From the NCBI RefSeq assembly GCF_016724845.1, contig NZ_CP068082.1, positions 2,418,001-2,482,000 on the forward strand: a stretch of 64,000 nucleotides of DNA, given 5' to 3'. The position numbers and the translations under genes are program-made. This document shows positions 27,682 through 35,794 of this stretch, one piece after another; the stretch's first letter is position 1; every line of letters starts with the position of its first letter. The notes under the pieces are model-generated. The model had not been told where the DNA came from. It searched no databases and saw nothing but the letters and a program-made list of their open reading frames with translations. This DNA comes from Sphingobacterium spiritivorum (lineage in GTDB: Bacteria; Bacteroidota; Bacteroidia; Sphingobacteriales; Sphingobacteriaceae).

Positions 27682-28131
27682 TTAAAAAATAGGTTTAAAC
27701 TTTTCGTTGAAATCATCTGTGATTGCTTTCTCAAACATTTCAAAATGATGTTCCAGTATATTGTCAAGGTAAGCATACAGGGGTATGGCATCCTTACCAA
27801 TAACCTGTACAATACGGGATAGCCGTTCGTGGTATTCCTGCCGGATATAAATGCTTTTATCGCCCCGTTTTGTCATTGTGTGGGTTTTCAAAAAGTGTTC
27901 GCCGTAGCTCCCGTCAAGGTTTTTCTTGGTGCGGTTCCGTTCCCTTTGTACTGGCTTGCTTCGAAGTAATTCTTCCTGTTTTGCTTCTTCTTTTACAGTT
28001 TCCTTTTTCGGTTCTTCAGATGGTTCGGGAGGAAGCTGTATGCCGTCTTTTTTAATGCCGTCTACCATCAGGTTCATCATCAACTCTTCGTTGATGTCTG
28101 GCGTGGCTTTCCTTTTATTATCTTTTTCCAT
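27682..28131 (-). CDS. traB: DUF3408 protein (TraB-like)
   Basis: This 149-residue protein has a charged, probably disordered N-terminal half and a C-terminal DUF3408 domain (KSIYIRQEYHERLSRIVQVIG...). The domain resembles a ribbon-helix-helix DNA-binding fold. It follows the ParA-like gene by 4 bases, so the two may work together, like ParA with a DNA-binding partner, in placing or processing the element. The name follows the CTnDOT order. Confidence 0.8.
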   Translation of the reverse strand: MEKDNKRKATPDINEELMMNLMVDGIKKDGIQLPPEPSEEPKKETVKEEAKQEELLRSKPVQRERNRTKKNLDGSYGEHFLKTHTMTKRGDKSIYIRQEYHERLSRIVQVIGKDAIPLYAYLDNILEHHFEMFEKAITDDFNEKFKPIF

Positions 28132-28135
28132 AAGG

Positions 28136-28903
28136 CTATAATTGAACGATTTTTAAAAATTCATTGATGAACAAATCCAATTGGCAGGCTTTCATCAAGC
28201 GTTCATCGGGAGGCATTACAGTAGAACGGAAAACCACTTTGCTACCCGCTTCACTTTCTTTTCGAAAACGGGTACTGTTCTTCACTTGGCTTTGCATCAG
28301 GCTTAACCCCAGTTGAGCTATAAGCTGGTTGTACACGCCATATAATGGCGTGCTTTCCCTGCCATCCACCTGGTTCCAAAACAGGTTAATGGTCTGTATG
28401 GAAGTTTCGCCTTTTTTCATAATCACGTCCTGTAAAAGCTGTGTGAAGATGAGCGTACTTTCCATTACTACACGGTCTGCCGTGATGGGTGTAAAAATGT
28501 GGTGCATACCTGCTAATGCTTTCAGGATGCCGGGCGTGTTCACTGTTCCCGGCAGGTCGAAGAACAGCACATCAAGCGGGATGGGATAAGTGTTTACAAA
28601 TTCGTGCGCCGCATCCAGTACGCTATCCGCTTTGTGCTGCATAATGGAATAGGCTTTTTTGTTGATGGTGGTAAATTGCTTATATGCCAGTTTTTTCAAC
28701 GCCTCGTTTTCCATTACCATTGCCAAATCACGGGTTTTCATTTTCATCAGGCTATGCTGCGGAAAATCCGCATCAAATACGGCTACGTTGTAGCCCAAGC
28801 GATAGTGCATCGTACTGGCGACAAGCGTAGTGAATGTGCTTTTGCCAACGCCGCCTTTTTGAGAAGAAAAGGCGACAAACAGAGGTTTCTTTTTTGTGTC
28901 CAT
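28136..28903 (-). CDS. traA: ParA-family ATPase (TraA)
   Basis: This 255-residue ATPase has the deviant Walker A KGGVGKST near residues 17-24 (SSQKGGVGKSTFTTL), the Walker A' region DADFPQHS, and FFDLPGTVN as Walker B. It is the ParA/MinD group member that heads the tra operon in CTnDOT-like elements. ATG 28903 (MDTKKKPLF) is preferred; an in-frame ATG at 28927 would add 8 residues. The likely promoter lies about 380 bases upstream at 29281-29351, giving a long leader. Confidence 0.88.
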   Translation of the reverse strand: MDTKKKPLFVAFSSQKGGVGKSTFTTLVASTMHYRLGYNVAVFDADFPQHSLMKMKTRDLAMVMENEALKKLAYKQFTTINKKAYSIMQHKADSVLDAAHEFVNTYPIPLDVLFFDLPGTVNTPGILKALAGMHHIFTPITADRVVMESTLIFTQLLQDVIMKKGETSIQTINLFWNQVDGRESTPLYGVYNQLIAQLGLSLMQSQVKNSTRFRKESEAGSKVVFRSTVMPPDERLMKACQLDLFINEFLKIVQL

Positions 28904-28930
28904 ATTTTTAAAATTTAAAGTTTTCAAATT

Positions 28931-29275
28931 CCTGTTTTCAGGCTTGCAGGCGTTCCGGAAAGCCGTTCTGATTTCACACTTTCATTCAGGAAAGCTATCA
29001 GGGTTGCCTGCTTCCTTGCAGTACAGTAGCCTTGCAATCATTCCGGTAGCTTATCAGGCAGGCTTGCCGTCATTCTTTCATTCCGTCAATCAACCAATCA
29101 TTCAGGCGAGCCGTATAGTTGGATAGCAAGTGTTCACGCTTTCGGGCAGTCGTGCAATCTTGCTTTCTTGCTTTCTTGCATTCCTGCAATCAGGGAGGCA
29201 GGTTTGCCTACGTTCCTGAATGCGTGCTGTCTGCTATTCCTGAAGCACGGGCTGCCTGTCTTCCTGCCATCATTC
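28931..29275. repeat. Degenerate 4-bp-phased array (NNNC) in the tra leader
   Basis: For about 345 bases a C occupies nearly every fourth position on the plus strand. Counting positions every 8 bases from 28975 to 29271, 33 of 38 are C; the interleaved set is C in about 25 of 39. Frequent units are TTGC, ATTC, TTTC, AATC, CTGC and AGGC. Exact repeats are rare, so it is a decayed or selected tetranucleotide array, not a simple microsatellite. It has no coding logic: open frames across it are by-products of the composition. It lies between traA and the oriT-like hairpins, inside the predicted traA mRNA leader. Confidence 0.7.
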
Positions 29276-29280
29276 AAGAG

Positions 29281-29368
29281 CAAAGAACCAATCAATTTCA
29301 TTCGATTGTACGCCTGTGGCATTGTTTGGCGGTGTGTTGCACTGTTTGGCACTGTGGCACAGTGCAAC
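29281..29368 (-). promoter_or_regulatory. Phased-decamer promoter C (traA operon) with inverted repeat
   Basis: On the minus strand four decamers occupy 29351-29312 (TGCCAAACAG first, TGCCACAGGC last). After 23 bases comes GTTCTTTG (29288-29281), matching only the TTTG half of the -7 box. A perfect 10-bp inverted repeat GTTGCACTGT / ACAGTGCAAC (29336-29345 and 29359-29368) overlaps the array. The site could serve both traA transcription and the transfer origin. Confidence 0.6.
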
Positions 29369-29447
29369 GCTATCGGGAACAGGGCTTTACTTTGTATTGT
29401 GATTTTTATTAACGGATTTATGCAAATGACTTTTGACATATTGGGAG

Positions 29448-29586
29448 GTAACGGGAACGGCAACAAGCCGTTTTTCCCTGTTACATCCAATCCGTCCCGC
29501 AGGGCGGATTTTTGTGTTCACCGGAACACGGCAAGTTGTGTTTTGAGGCACTCTAAACCGAGTTTAGTGCCTCAAAACAACTTGCC
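29448..29586. other. Candidate oriT region: three hairpins upstream of mobA
   Basis: Hairpin 1 (29448-29484) pairs GTAACGGGAA with TTCCCTGTTAC around CGGC/GCCG. Hairpin 2 (29489-29509) pairs ATCCGTCCC with GGGCGGAT and is followed by TTTTT, so it may be a terminator. Hairpin 3 (29530-29586) is a 25-bp stem with two 2-nt bulges: GGCAAGTTG, TTTTGAGGCACT and AAAC pair with GTTT, AGTGCCTCAAAA and CAACTTGCC. Long imperfect inverted repeats just upstream of relaxosome genes are typical of oriT. The nick site cannot be read from sequence alone. Confidence 0.6.
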
Positions 29587-29650
29587 CTTTGCAGGGGGCA
29601 GAAAAAACCTCCGAAGTCGGCTTTTCGTGTAGATTATAAATGGATTAGTG

Positions 29651-30088
29651 ATGAACGAGAACAATAACAGTAAACAGAACAAAGGCGGGCGCAAGCCGAA
29701 GCTCGACCCCAGCACACACCGCCACGTATTCCGATTGACAGATAAGGAAAATGCCAAACTTTTATCGCTTTTTGAAGCATCAGGAATGCCCAATAAAGCC
29801 AAGTTTATCATTTCACAGTTGTTCGGAAAGGAAATGAAGTCGGTTAAAATTGATAAAGGAACGGTTGATTTTTATATGCGGCTGACTTCGTTTCACAGTC
29901 AGTTCCGGGCAATAGGTGTAAACTATAACCAGATTGTAAAGCTGCTGTACCGCCATTTTTCGGAGAAAAAAGCCGCAGCATTTCTTTACAAACTGGAAAA
30001 ACAGACGGCTGAAATGGCAATGTTGTGTCAAAAAATCATTCAGATAACCGAAGAGTTTGAAGCCAAACACCTCAAAAAACAGCCGTAG
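29651..30088 (+). CDS. mobA: Mobilisation accessory protein MobA
   Basis: This 145-residue protein starts at ATG 29651. A basic N-terminus (KGGRKPKLDPSTHRHVFRLTDKENAKL) resembles ribbon-helix-helix oriT-binding proteins, and a helical C-terminal half contains VNYNQIVKLLYRHF, the MobC/relaxosome-type segment. It would bind oriT and recruit the relaxase encoded 2 bases downstream. Length and order fit MobA of Bacteroidota conjugative elements. Confidence 0.85.
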   Translation: MNENNNSKQNKGGRKPKLDPSTHRHVFRLTDKENAKLLSLFEASGMPNKAKFIISQLFGKEMKSVKIDKGTVDFYMRLTSFHSQFRAIGVNYNQIVKLLYRHFSEKKAAAFLYKLEKQTAEMAMLCQKIIQITEEFEAKHLKKQP

Positions 30089-30090
30089 AA

Positions 30091-31377
30091 ATGATAGCTA
30101 AAATCGGAAGAAGTGAAAATTTATACGGTGCGTTGGCGTATAACAACCTGAAAATCGAAAAGGAAAACGGGCAAATTTTGTTCGCTAATAAGATTATTGA
30201 AACCGCAAACGGACAATATACCGTCGCACAATTAGCCCAATCTTTCGCTCCGTATCTGCTGGCAAACCGCAATACGGAAAAACATACGCTGCATATTTCG
30301 CTCAATCCCGACCCGAATGATACCGTTAGTGATGATAAATTTAGGGAAATGGCACAGCAGTATATGCGTGAAATGGGCTACGGCGAACAGCCTTTTATCG
30401 TATTCAAACATACCGATATTGACCGTAGCCACATTCATATTGTTTCGGTTTGCGTGGACGAAAACGGCAAAAAGATTTCGGACAAGTTCGAGAAAATGCG
30501 ATCTATGAATGTATGCCGAGAATTGGAAAAACAGCACCATTTAATACCAGCCACGGACAAGGAGCGCCAGCAGAACGACAAGGTTTTCCGCCCCGTAAAT
30601 TACAAAGCTGGCGATGTCAAAAGCCAAATAGCTTCAGTAGTGCGCCACCTGCCAAACTATTATCAATTCCAAACTTTGGGCGAATACAATGCCTTGCTTT
30701 CCCTGTTTAATATTACTACTGAAAAAGTGGAGGGAGAGTTACACGGCAAGGCACAGCAGGGTTTGTTGTACATTCCATTGAATGAAAAAGGAGAAAGAGC
30801 CGGACATCCGTTCAAGGCTTCTTTGTTTGGAAAAAGTGCAGGACTGGCAGGTTTGGAATTGCATTTTGCGAAATGCAAAACGGCTTTGAAAGACCACCCG
30901 ACTAAGCAGACCTTAAAATCAGCCGTTACCATTGCCCTGCAAACCACGAGCGATGAGCAGGCTTTTAAAAAGCAGTTGGGCGAACAGGGCATTAATGTAG
31001 TGGTACGCAGAAACGATACAGGACGGATCTACGGTATGACATTCATCGACCACAATTCAAAAAAGGTATGGAACGGATCACGGCTGGCAAAAGAACTTTC
31101 TGCCAACGTATTTAATGATTATTGGAACAACAACATTAAGCCCAACATCAAAGAGCCTGATGAGTTAAAACCAAAAACAACAAGAACAAATTATGCAGAT
31201 CTTCCTACGGAAGAACCGCACCATTTATTTGATTTTATTAATACCGATAAAAATGAAGACGGATTAGTTGAAGCGTTGGGCGGTTTGCTTATTCCCGAAG
31301 CCCAGGGCGAAGATTACGAGGAACAGGATTTTGCCAACCGAATGAAGAAGAAACGTAAACGCAAGCGAGGGCATTAA
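30091..31377 (+). CDS. mobB: Relaxase (MobB), MOBP-type
   Basis: This 428-residue relaxase has the N-terminal nickase domain. It includes HTLHISLNPDP and FKHTDIDRSHIHIVSVCVDENGKKI, the HxHxxx-type metal-binding histidines near residue 112. A likely catalytic Tyr lies in the first ~30 residues (LYGALAY). The C-terminus is very basic (KKKRKRKRGH). It nicks oriT and pilots the strand to the recipient. It is coupled to mobA and, after a reverse-strand gene, to the coupling protein mobC. Confidence 0.9.
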   Translation: MIAKIGRSENLYGALAYNNLKIEKENGQILFANKIIETANGQYTVAQLAQSFAPYLLANRNTEKHTLHISLNPDPNDTVSDDKFREMAQQYMREMGYGEQPFIVFKHTDIDRSHIHIVSVCVDENGKKISDKFEKMRSMNVCRELEKQHHLIPATDKERQQNDKVFRPVNYKAGDVKSQIASVVRHLPNYYQFQTLGEYNALLSLFNITTEKVEGELHGKAQQGLLYIPLNEKGERAGHPFKASLFGKSAGLAGLELHFAKCKTALKDHPTKQTLKSAVTIALQTTSDEQAFKKQLGEQGINVVVRRNDTGRIYGMTFIDHNSKKVWNGSRLAKELSANVFNDYWNNNIKPNIKEPDELKPKTTRTNYADLPTEEPHHLFDFINTDKNEDGLVEALGGLLIPEAQGEDYEEQDFANRMKKKRKRKRGH

Positions 31378-31395
31378 TAGATTTTTATGTGCTTA

Positions 31396-31952
31396 TTATG
31401 TAGCAACTCTTAGCCCCAAAGCATAACTCCACTGCAAAATCTTAGGTGCAGTGGGTGTTTTGAACTGATAAATACCGTAGATGTATAATGCAGAAAGTAC
31501 GAACGCTCCCCAGCTTAGCCCGATACACAAGATACTTTCCCGTTCAGTAATACTGAACATTCCGGCTACTATTGATTTTATGATAAATGCAGAAACTATA
31601 CAGCATAGTAGCACACAGATTGCCCAGGGCAATACCCATAGCTTCCGGTTCTTTCGCCGTAACCCGATAATGGTTCCTTTCAAAAAATAAACGATGCAGA
31701 AAATAAAGTAGGCAAATAAGATGGAGAACCCCCAAACTTTAAAGTTATCAGTTTCTTTGCCCCTTAGTTTTTGTGACAGTAAAAATCCGGCATAAAAGAA
31801 CACACCGAAAATCGCCCCGATTTTTAGAACGAAAAAAAAAACTTTATTATTCCCGACATTAATCCGGTAGCAGCTTGACTTTCTTTGCTTTTCCGAATTT
31901 CATATTCGTCTTCAGTTTCTCCGGGATACGCATCTGGATTGTTCCAATTCAT
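31396..31952 (-). pseudogene. Four-TM membrane protein, reading frame broken at an A10 run
   Basis: An open frame from 31803 to 31396 encodes three to four TM segments. The natural start lies upstream: ATG 31952 (MNWNNPDAYPGETEDEYE) preceded by GAGGA. Its frame runs through LMSGIIKFFFF and is lost at the 10-A run 31832-31841. With 11 A the two parts join into about 185 residues, with an extra TM segment VLKIGAIFGVFFYAGFLL spanning the junction. It may be a real frameshift, a phase-variable tract, slippage, or a homopolymer error. Family unknown. It is antisense between mobB and mobC. Confidence 0.6.
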
Positions 31953-32058
31953 CGCATTCCTCTTTTAAATCTTGCTTGTTCCAACTAATGAGAAAAGCAA
32001 ACTGATTTTCACAACTATAAATTTAAAAAAAATGATTGAATTATCTGCAAAGGATTAG

Positions 32059-32139
32059 AGCCACTTACAGCCAAACACTGCCATTTAATGCCACTGACTG
32101 CCACATTCTTATAACCGCACTATACAGCCCATAAATTCA
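32059..32139 (+). promoter_or_regulatory. Phased-decamer promoter D (mobC)
   Basis: Five perfect 10-bp-phased units run from 32059 to 32108, each beginning AGCCA or TGCCA (for example AGCCAAACAC, TGCCACATTC). TTATAA follows at 32109-32114. After 23 bases from the array end comes TAAATTCA at 32132-32139. This is the cleanest copy of the element and lies just upstream of mobC. Confidence 0.75.
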
Positions 32140-32166
32140 CGCCCGAACATTTAAAATTTTATAAAA

Positions 32167-34167
32167 ATGCAGGGAGAAGACGATTTAAGAGGCTTAGCCA
32201 AAATAATGGCTTTTATGCGTGCAGTAAGTATCATCATAGTGTTGATGCACTTGTATTGGTTCTGTTACGGGTTCTTTATAGAACGTGGCTGGACATTAGA
32301 ATTAATCAACAAAATATTGGGCAATTTTCAGCGAACAGCAGGGCTGTTTTCGCATACCCTTTATACCAAAGCCTTTGCATTAGTATTGCTGGCGTTGAGC
32401 TGTTTGGGAACTAAGGGCGTTAAAGATGAAAAAATTACGTGGAGCAAAATCTATGTGGCTTTGGGGATTGGTTTTTTATTGTTCTTTCTCAACACGCCAT
32501 TGCTAAAACTATCCCCGGCAACAGGCACATTCCTGTATATGCTGACTATATCGTCAGGCTATATCGCCTTACTGATGGCTGGTGTATGGATGAGCCGATT
32601 GCTGCGCACTAACCTGATGGACGACGTTTTCAATAATGAAAACGAGAGCTTCCAGCAGGAAACCAAATTGATGGAAAATGAATATTCCGTCAACCTGCCC
32701 ACCAAATTTTACTACAAAGGCAAATGGAACAACGGTTGGATAAACATTGTAAATCCTTTCAGGGCATCCATCGTGTTGGGTACTCCGGGTTCCGGTAAAT
32801 CGTATGCCATCGTAAACAACTATATCAAGCAGCAGATTGAGAAAGGCTTTAGTATGTACATCTACGATTTCAAATTCGACGACCTTTCTACCATCGCTTA
32901 CAATCATTTGCTGAAGCACAGGGATAAATACAAAGTTCAGCCAAAATTTTACGTGATAAATTTTGACGACCCACGCAAGAGCCACCGTTGCAATCCACTC
33001 AATCCCGATTTTATGACGGATATATCCGATGCCTACGAAGCGGCTTATACCATAATGCTGAACCTCAACAGGTCGTGGATACAGAAGCAAGGCGATTTTT
33101 TCGTGGAAAGCCCGATTATCCTGCTTGCTGCCATTATTTGGTTTTTGAAAATTTATGATAATGGCAAGCATTGCACTTTCCCTCACGCTATTGAATTGCT
33201 GAATAAAAAATACGCAGACGTATTTACAATATTGACATCATATCCTGAACTGGAAAATTATTTATCGCCCTTTATGGATGCGTGGCAGGGCGGCGCACAA
33301 GACCAATTACAGGGACAGATTGCATCGGCAAAAATTCCGTTATCAAGAATGATTAGCCCACAATTGTATTGGGTTATGACAGGCGATGATTTTTCATTAG
33401 ACATCAATAACCCGGCAGCGCCTAAAATTTTGTGCGTGGGTAATAATCCCGACCGCCAAAACATTTACTCAGCAGCATTGGGTTTGTACAATTCAAGAAT
33501 TGTAAAGCTCATTAATAAAAAAGGGCAATTAAAGAGTTCCGTTATCATAGACGAATTGCCCACGATTTATTTCAGGGGACTGGACAATCTTATCGCAACG
33601 GCGAGAAGTAATAAGGTGGCTGTATGTTTGGGCTTTCAGGATTTTAGTCAATTAATACGGGATTATGGCGATAAAGAAGCTAAGGTTATTCAGAACACGG
33701 TCGGTAATATTTTTAGCGGGCAGGTTGTGGGCGAAACTGCAAAGAGCCTATCTGAACGCTTTGGAAAAGTATTGCAGAAAAGGCAGAGTATGACGATCAA
33801 CCGTAATGATAAATCCACCTCTATTTCTACACAGTTAGACAGCCTTATTCCGGCTTCCAAAATTTCAACCTTAACGCAGGGTATGTTTGTAGGTTCTGTA
33901 TCAGATAACTTTGAGGAACGCATTGAGCAAAAGATTTTCCACGCCGAAATTGTAGTGGATAATGAAAAGGTAGCTGCCGAAACTAAAGCCTATCAGCAAA
34001 TACCACAAATCCTATCTTTTGTAGATGAACAGGGCGAGGATAAAATGAAACAGCAAATTGAAAGCAATTACAAACAGATAAAATCAGACATCCTGACTAT
34101 TGTTGTAAGTGAAATGGAACGCATCAAGAACGACCCGAACTTGCAGCATTTGGTGCAAGAGGGATAA
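32167..34167 (+). CDS. mobC: Type IV coupling protein (MobC / TraG-TraD family)
   Basis: This 666-residue ATPase has N-terminal TM segments (about 15-35, 60-80, 95-115, 125-145). Walker A is LGTPGSGKSYAIVNNY near residue 208 and Walker B is SSVIIDELPTIYF near 460, with a C-terminal region extending to residue 666. It links the relaxosome to the secretion channel. It has its own decamer promoter, consistent with co-induction with the tra genes. Normal length for the family. Confidence 0.92.
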   Translation: MQGEDDLRGLAKIMAFMRAVSIIIVLMHLYWFCYGFFIERGWTLELINKILGNFQRTAGLFSHTLYTKAFALVLLALSCLGTKGVKDEKITWSKIYVALGIGFLLFFLNTPLLKLSPATGTFLYMLTISSGYIALLMAGVWMSRLLRTNLMDDVFNNENESFQQETKLMENEYSVNLPTKFYYKGKWNNGWINIVNPFRASIVLGTPGSGKSYAIVNNYIKQQIEKGFSMYIYDFKFDDLSTIAYNHLLKHRDKYKVQPKFYVINFDDPRKSHRCNPLNPDFMTDISDAYEAAYTIMLNLNRSWIQKQGDFFVESPIILLAAIIWFLKIYDNGKHCTFPHAIELLNKKYADVFTILTSYPELENYLSPFMDAWQGGAQDQLQGQIASAKIPLSRMISPQLYWVMTGDDFSLDINNPAAPKILCVGNNPDRQNIYSAALGLYNSRIVKLINKKGQLKSSVIIDELPTIYFRGLDNLIATARSNKVAVCLGFQDFSQLIRDYGDKEAKVIQNTVGNIFSGQVVGETAKSLSERFGKVLQKRQSMTINRNDKSTSISTQLDSLIPASKISTLTQGMFVGSVSDNFEERIEQKIFHAEIVVDNEKVAAETKAYQQIPQILSFVDEQGEDKMKQQIESNYKQIKSDILTIVVSEMERIKNDPNLQHLVQEG

Positions 34168-34179
34168 AATCATTCATTT

Positions 34180-34224
34180 TGTAACAAAAGTTACTGTATA
34201 TAGCAAGCAGATTGTGTAAATTTG
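34180..34224 (+). promoter_or_regulatory. Crp/Fnr-type operator and promoter 1 (regulator gene)
   Basis: TGTAACAAAAGTTACTGTA occupies 34180-34198. Exactly 18 bases later comes TAAATTTG (34217-34224), a perfect -7 box. It precedes the Crp/Fnr gene, so the regulator likely controls itself. Confidence 0.75.
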
Positions 34225-34294
34225 CAGGTTGCGTATTTCAATATGGTAATTAGCAGATATATAACCGTATTATGAATAAGTAAGCCTTAAAAAT

Positions 34295-34924
34295 TTGCAG
34301 ATGGAACCATTGGAACAGATAACAGAATTTAAATCCTCTCCTGAATTGGTGGGGAAACTCTATGAAAACAGCATACGAAAAGAATATGAAGCAGGAAGCG
34401 TTATTCTGAATGAAAATTCATCCATTCGTTCTATTCCTATTGTTACTAAAGGAACCCTTAAAGTTATCCGAACAGAAGAAGACGGCAGGGAGATTTTGCT
34501 GTATTACATCAAAGCCGGAGAAAGCTGCATTATGTCATTTTTGGGTGGGATGCACAATGAAACAAGCAAGGTCAAAGCCGAAGTGGAAGAGGATGCAGAA
34601 ATCCTTTTTTTGCCAATGGATAAAGTAGCCTTGTTCATCAAAGAGTACCCCCAATGGCTGGACTATATCTTCCGTTTGTACCACAAGCGTTTCGAGGAAC
34701 TTTTAGAAATAGTCAATGCCATCACTTTTAAAAAGATAGATGAACGCTTATTGGCTCTGCTGCGCAAGAAGCAGGAACTTACCGGAAATAATATCCTGAA
34801 CATTACCCACGAACAATTAGCCAATGAATTGGGTACTGCCCGTGTAGTCGTGTCGAGGCTGCTGAAACAGTTGGAAGAAATGGGGACGGTTCGATTGGGC
34901 AGGAACAAAATCACCCTTATGTAA
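34295..34924 (+). CDS. Crp/Fnr family transcriptional regulator
   Basis: This 209-residue protein has an N-terminal cyclic-nucleotide-binding-like beta domain (about residues 20-120) and a C-terminal winged HTH (LNITHEQLANELGTARVVVSRLLKQL, about 168-195). No Cys cluster typical of Fnr is present (one Cys only, in the beta domain), so it is not an Fe-S oxygen sensor of the classical type. Four matching palindromic operators lie at its own gene and at the TauE, persulfide dioxygenase 1 and persulfide dioxygenase 2 transcription units. This makes it the likely activator of the sulfur island. The ligand is unknown; a sulfide- or redox-derived signal is inference. Confidence 0.88.
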   Translation: MQMEPLEQITEFKSSPELVGKLYENSIRKEYEAGSVILNENSSIRSIPIVTKGTLKVIRTEEDGREILLYYIKAGESCIMSFLGGMHNETSKVKAEVEEDAEILFLPMDKVALFIKEYPQWLDYIFRLYHKRFEELLEIVNAITFKKIDERLLALLRKKQELTGNNILNITHEQLANELGTARVVVSRLLKQLEEMGTVRLGRNKITLM

Positions 34925-34964
34925 CAAATGTAACTGTACAGGTTTTTGGATTGGTGCAAATTTG
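34920..34964 (+). promoter_or_regulatory. Crp/Fnr-type operator and promoter 2 (tauE-sqr)
   Basis: TGTAACAAATGTAACTGTA (34920-34938) overlaps the regulator's stop codon, and CAAATTTG (34957-34964) follows after 18 bases. Because this -7 box lies before ATG 34985, the upstream TTG at 34946 cannot be the start of the next gene. Confidence 0.72.
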
Positions 34965-34984
34965 TAGTATCAATTCAGAAATCT

Positions 34985-35782
34985 ATGGATATAGCAGGGT
35001 ATTCGGCATCAATTTTTATTGGTATTTCTTTAGGGCTAATCGGTGGCGGTGGCAGTATTCTGACTGTTCCTGTACTGGTTTACCTGTTTAGCCTTGATGC
35101 AGTATTGGCTACCGCTTACTCCCTTTTCATCGTTGGCTCAACGAGCGTTGTCGGTTCATTCTCTTATTTCAAAAAAGGATTGGTCAGTATCAAAACAGCA
35201 CTTGTTTTCGGTATTCCGTCCATTGCATCTATTTTTTTGACAAGGGAATATGTACTTCCGGCTATCCCGCAAGAGGTCTTCACTATCGGGAACTACACCA
35301 TAACCAAGAATATGCTGTTGATGCTGCTCTTTGCCATACTGATGATTGCAGCATCTTACAGTATGATAAAAAAAATCAGAAAGGAAGATGATGAAGCATT
35401 ACAAAAGCAACAAATTAATTATCTGCAAATTCTATTACAGGGAATTTTTATCGGCGTGATAACCGGACTGATTGGCGCAGGCGGTGGCTTCCTGATAATC
35501 CCTGCTTTGGTAAACCTGCTGAAATTGCCGATGAAAACAGCCGTAGGCACATCATTGGTCATTATTTCCATCAACTCTTTAATGGGCTTCCTCTTTTCCC
35601 TGCCCCATACTTCCGTACAATGGGGCTTTCTATTAAGCATCGCTTCCATTGCCATCATCGGCATACTGATAGGCAGTTACCTTTCTACAAAAATAAAGGC
35701 TTCCAAGTTGAAGCCCGCTTTCGGATGGTTTGTGCTGGTAATGGGCATCTACATCATCGTTAAGGAAACATTGTTACACTAA
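34985..35782 (+). CDS. TauE/SafE-family sulfite/sulfur-anion exporter
   Basis: This 265-residue inner-membrane protein has seven to eight TM segments in two similar halves, each starting with the family motif (ISLGLIGGGGSILTVPVL near 12-29; GVITGLIGAGGGFLIIPAL near 155-173). TauE/SafE proteins export sulfite, sulfoacetate and related anions. Placed ahead of a sulfide:quinone reductase and persulfide dioxygenases, it probably exports the sulfite they form, as TauE does in the staphylococcal cst operon. Start chosen downstream of the -7 box at 34957-34964. Confidence 0.85.
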   Translation: MDIAGYSASIFIGISLGLIGGGGSILTVPVLVYLFSLDAVLATAYSLFIVGSTSVVGSFSYFKKGLVSIKTALVFGIPSIASIFLTREYVLPAIPQEVFTIGNYTITKNMLLMLLFAILMIAASYSMIKKIRKEDDEALQKQQINYLQILLQGIFIGVITGLIGAGGGFLIIPALVNLLKLPMKTAVGTSLVIISINSLMGFLFSLPHTSVQWGFLLSIASIAIIGILIGSYLSTKIKASKLKPAFGWFVLVMGIYIIVKETLLH

Positions 35783-35794
35783 AATCATTGTCAT

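Noticed and set aside
28931..29275. CRISPR-like array
   Set aside because: Period is 4 and 8 bases with no conserved repeat of 23 nt or more and no cas genes in the window.
29119..29632. Open frames of 97-154 residues on both strands across the 4-bp-phased array and the oriT-like region
   Set aside because: Their products are low-complexity (Cys, Ser, Leu-rich) and follow from the C-every-fourth-base pattern, which depletes stop codons. No family features.
34295..34924. Fnr-type oxygen sensor
   Set aside because: The N-terminal Cys cluster needed for an Fe-S centre is absent.
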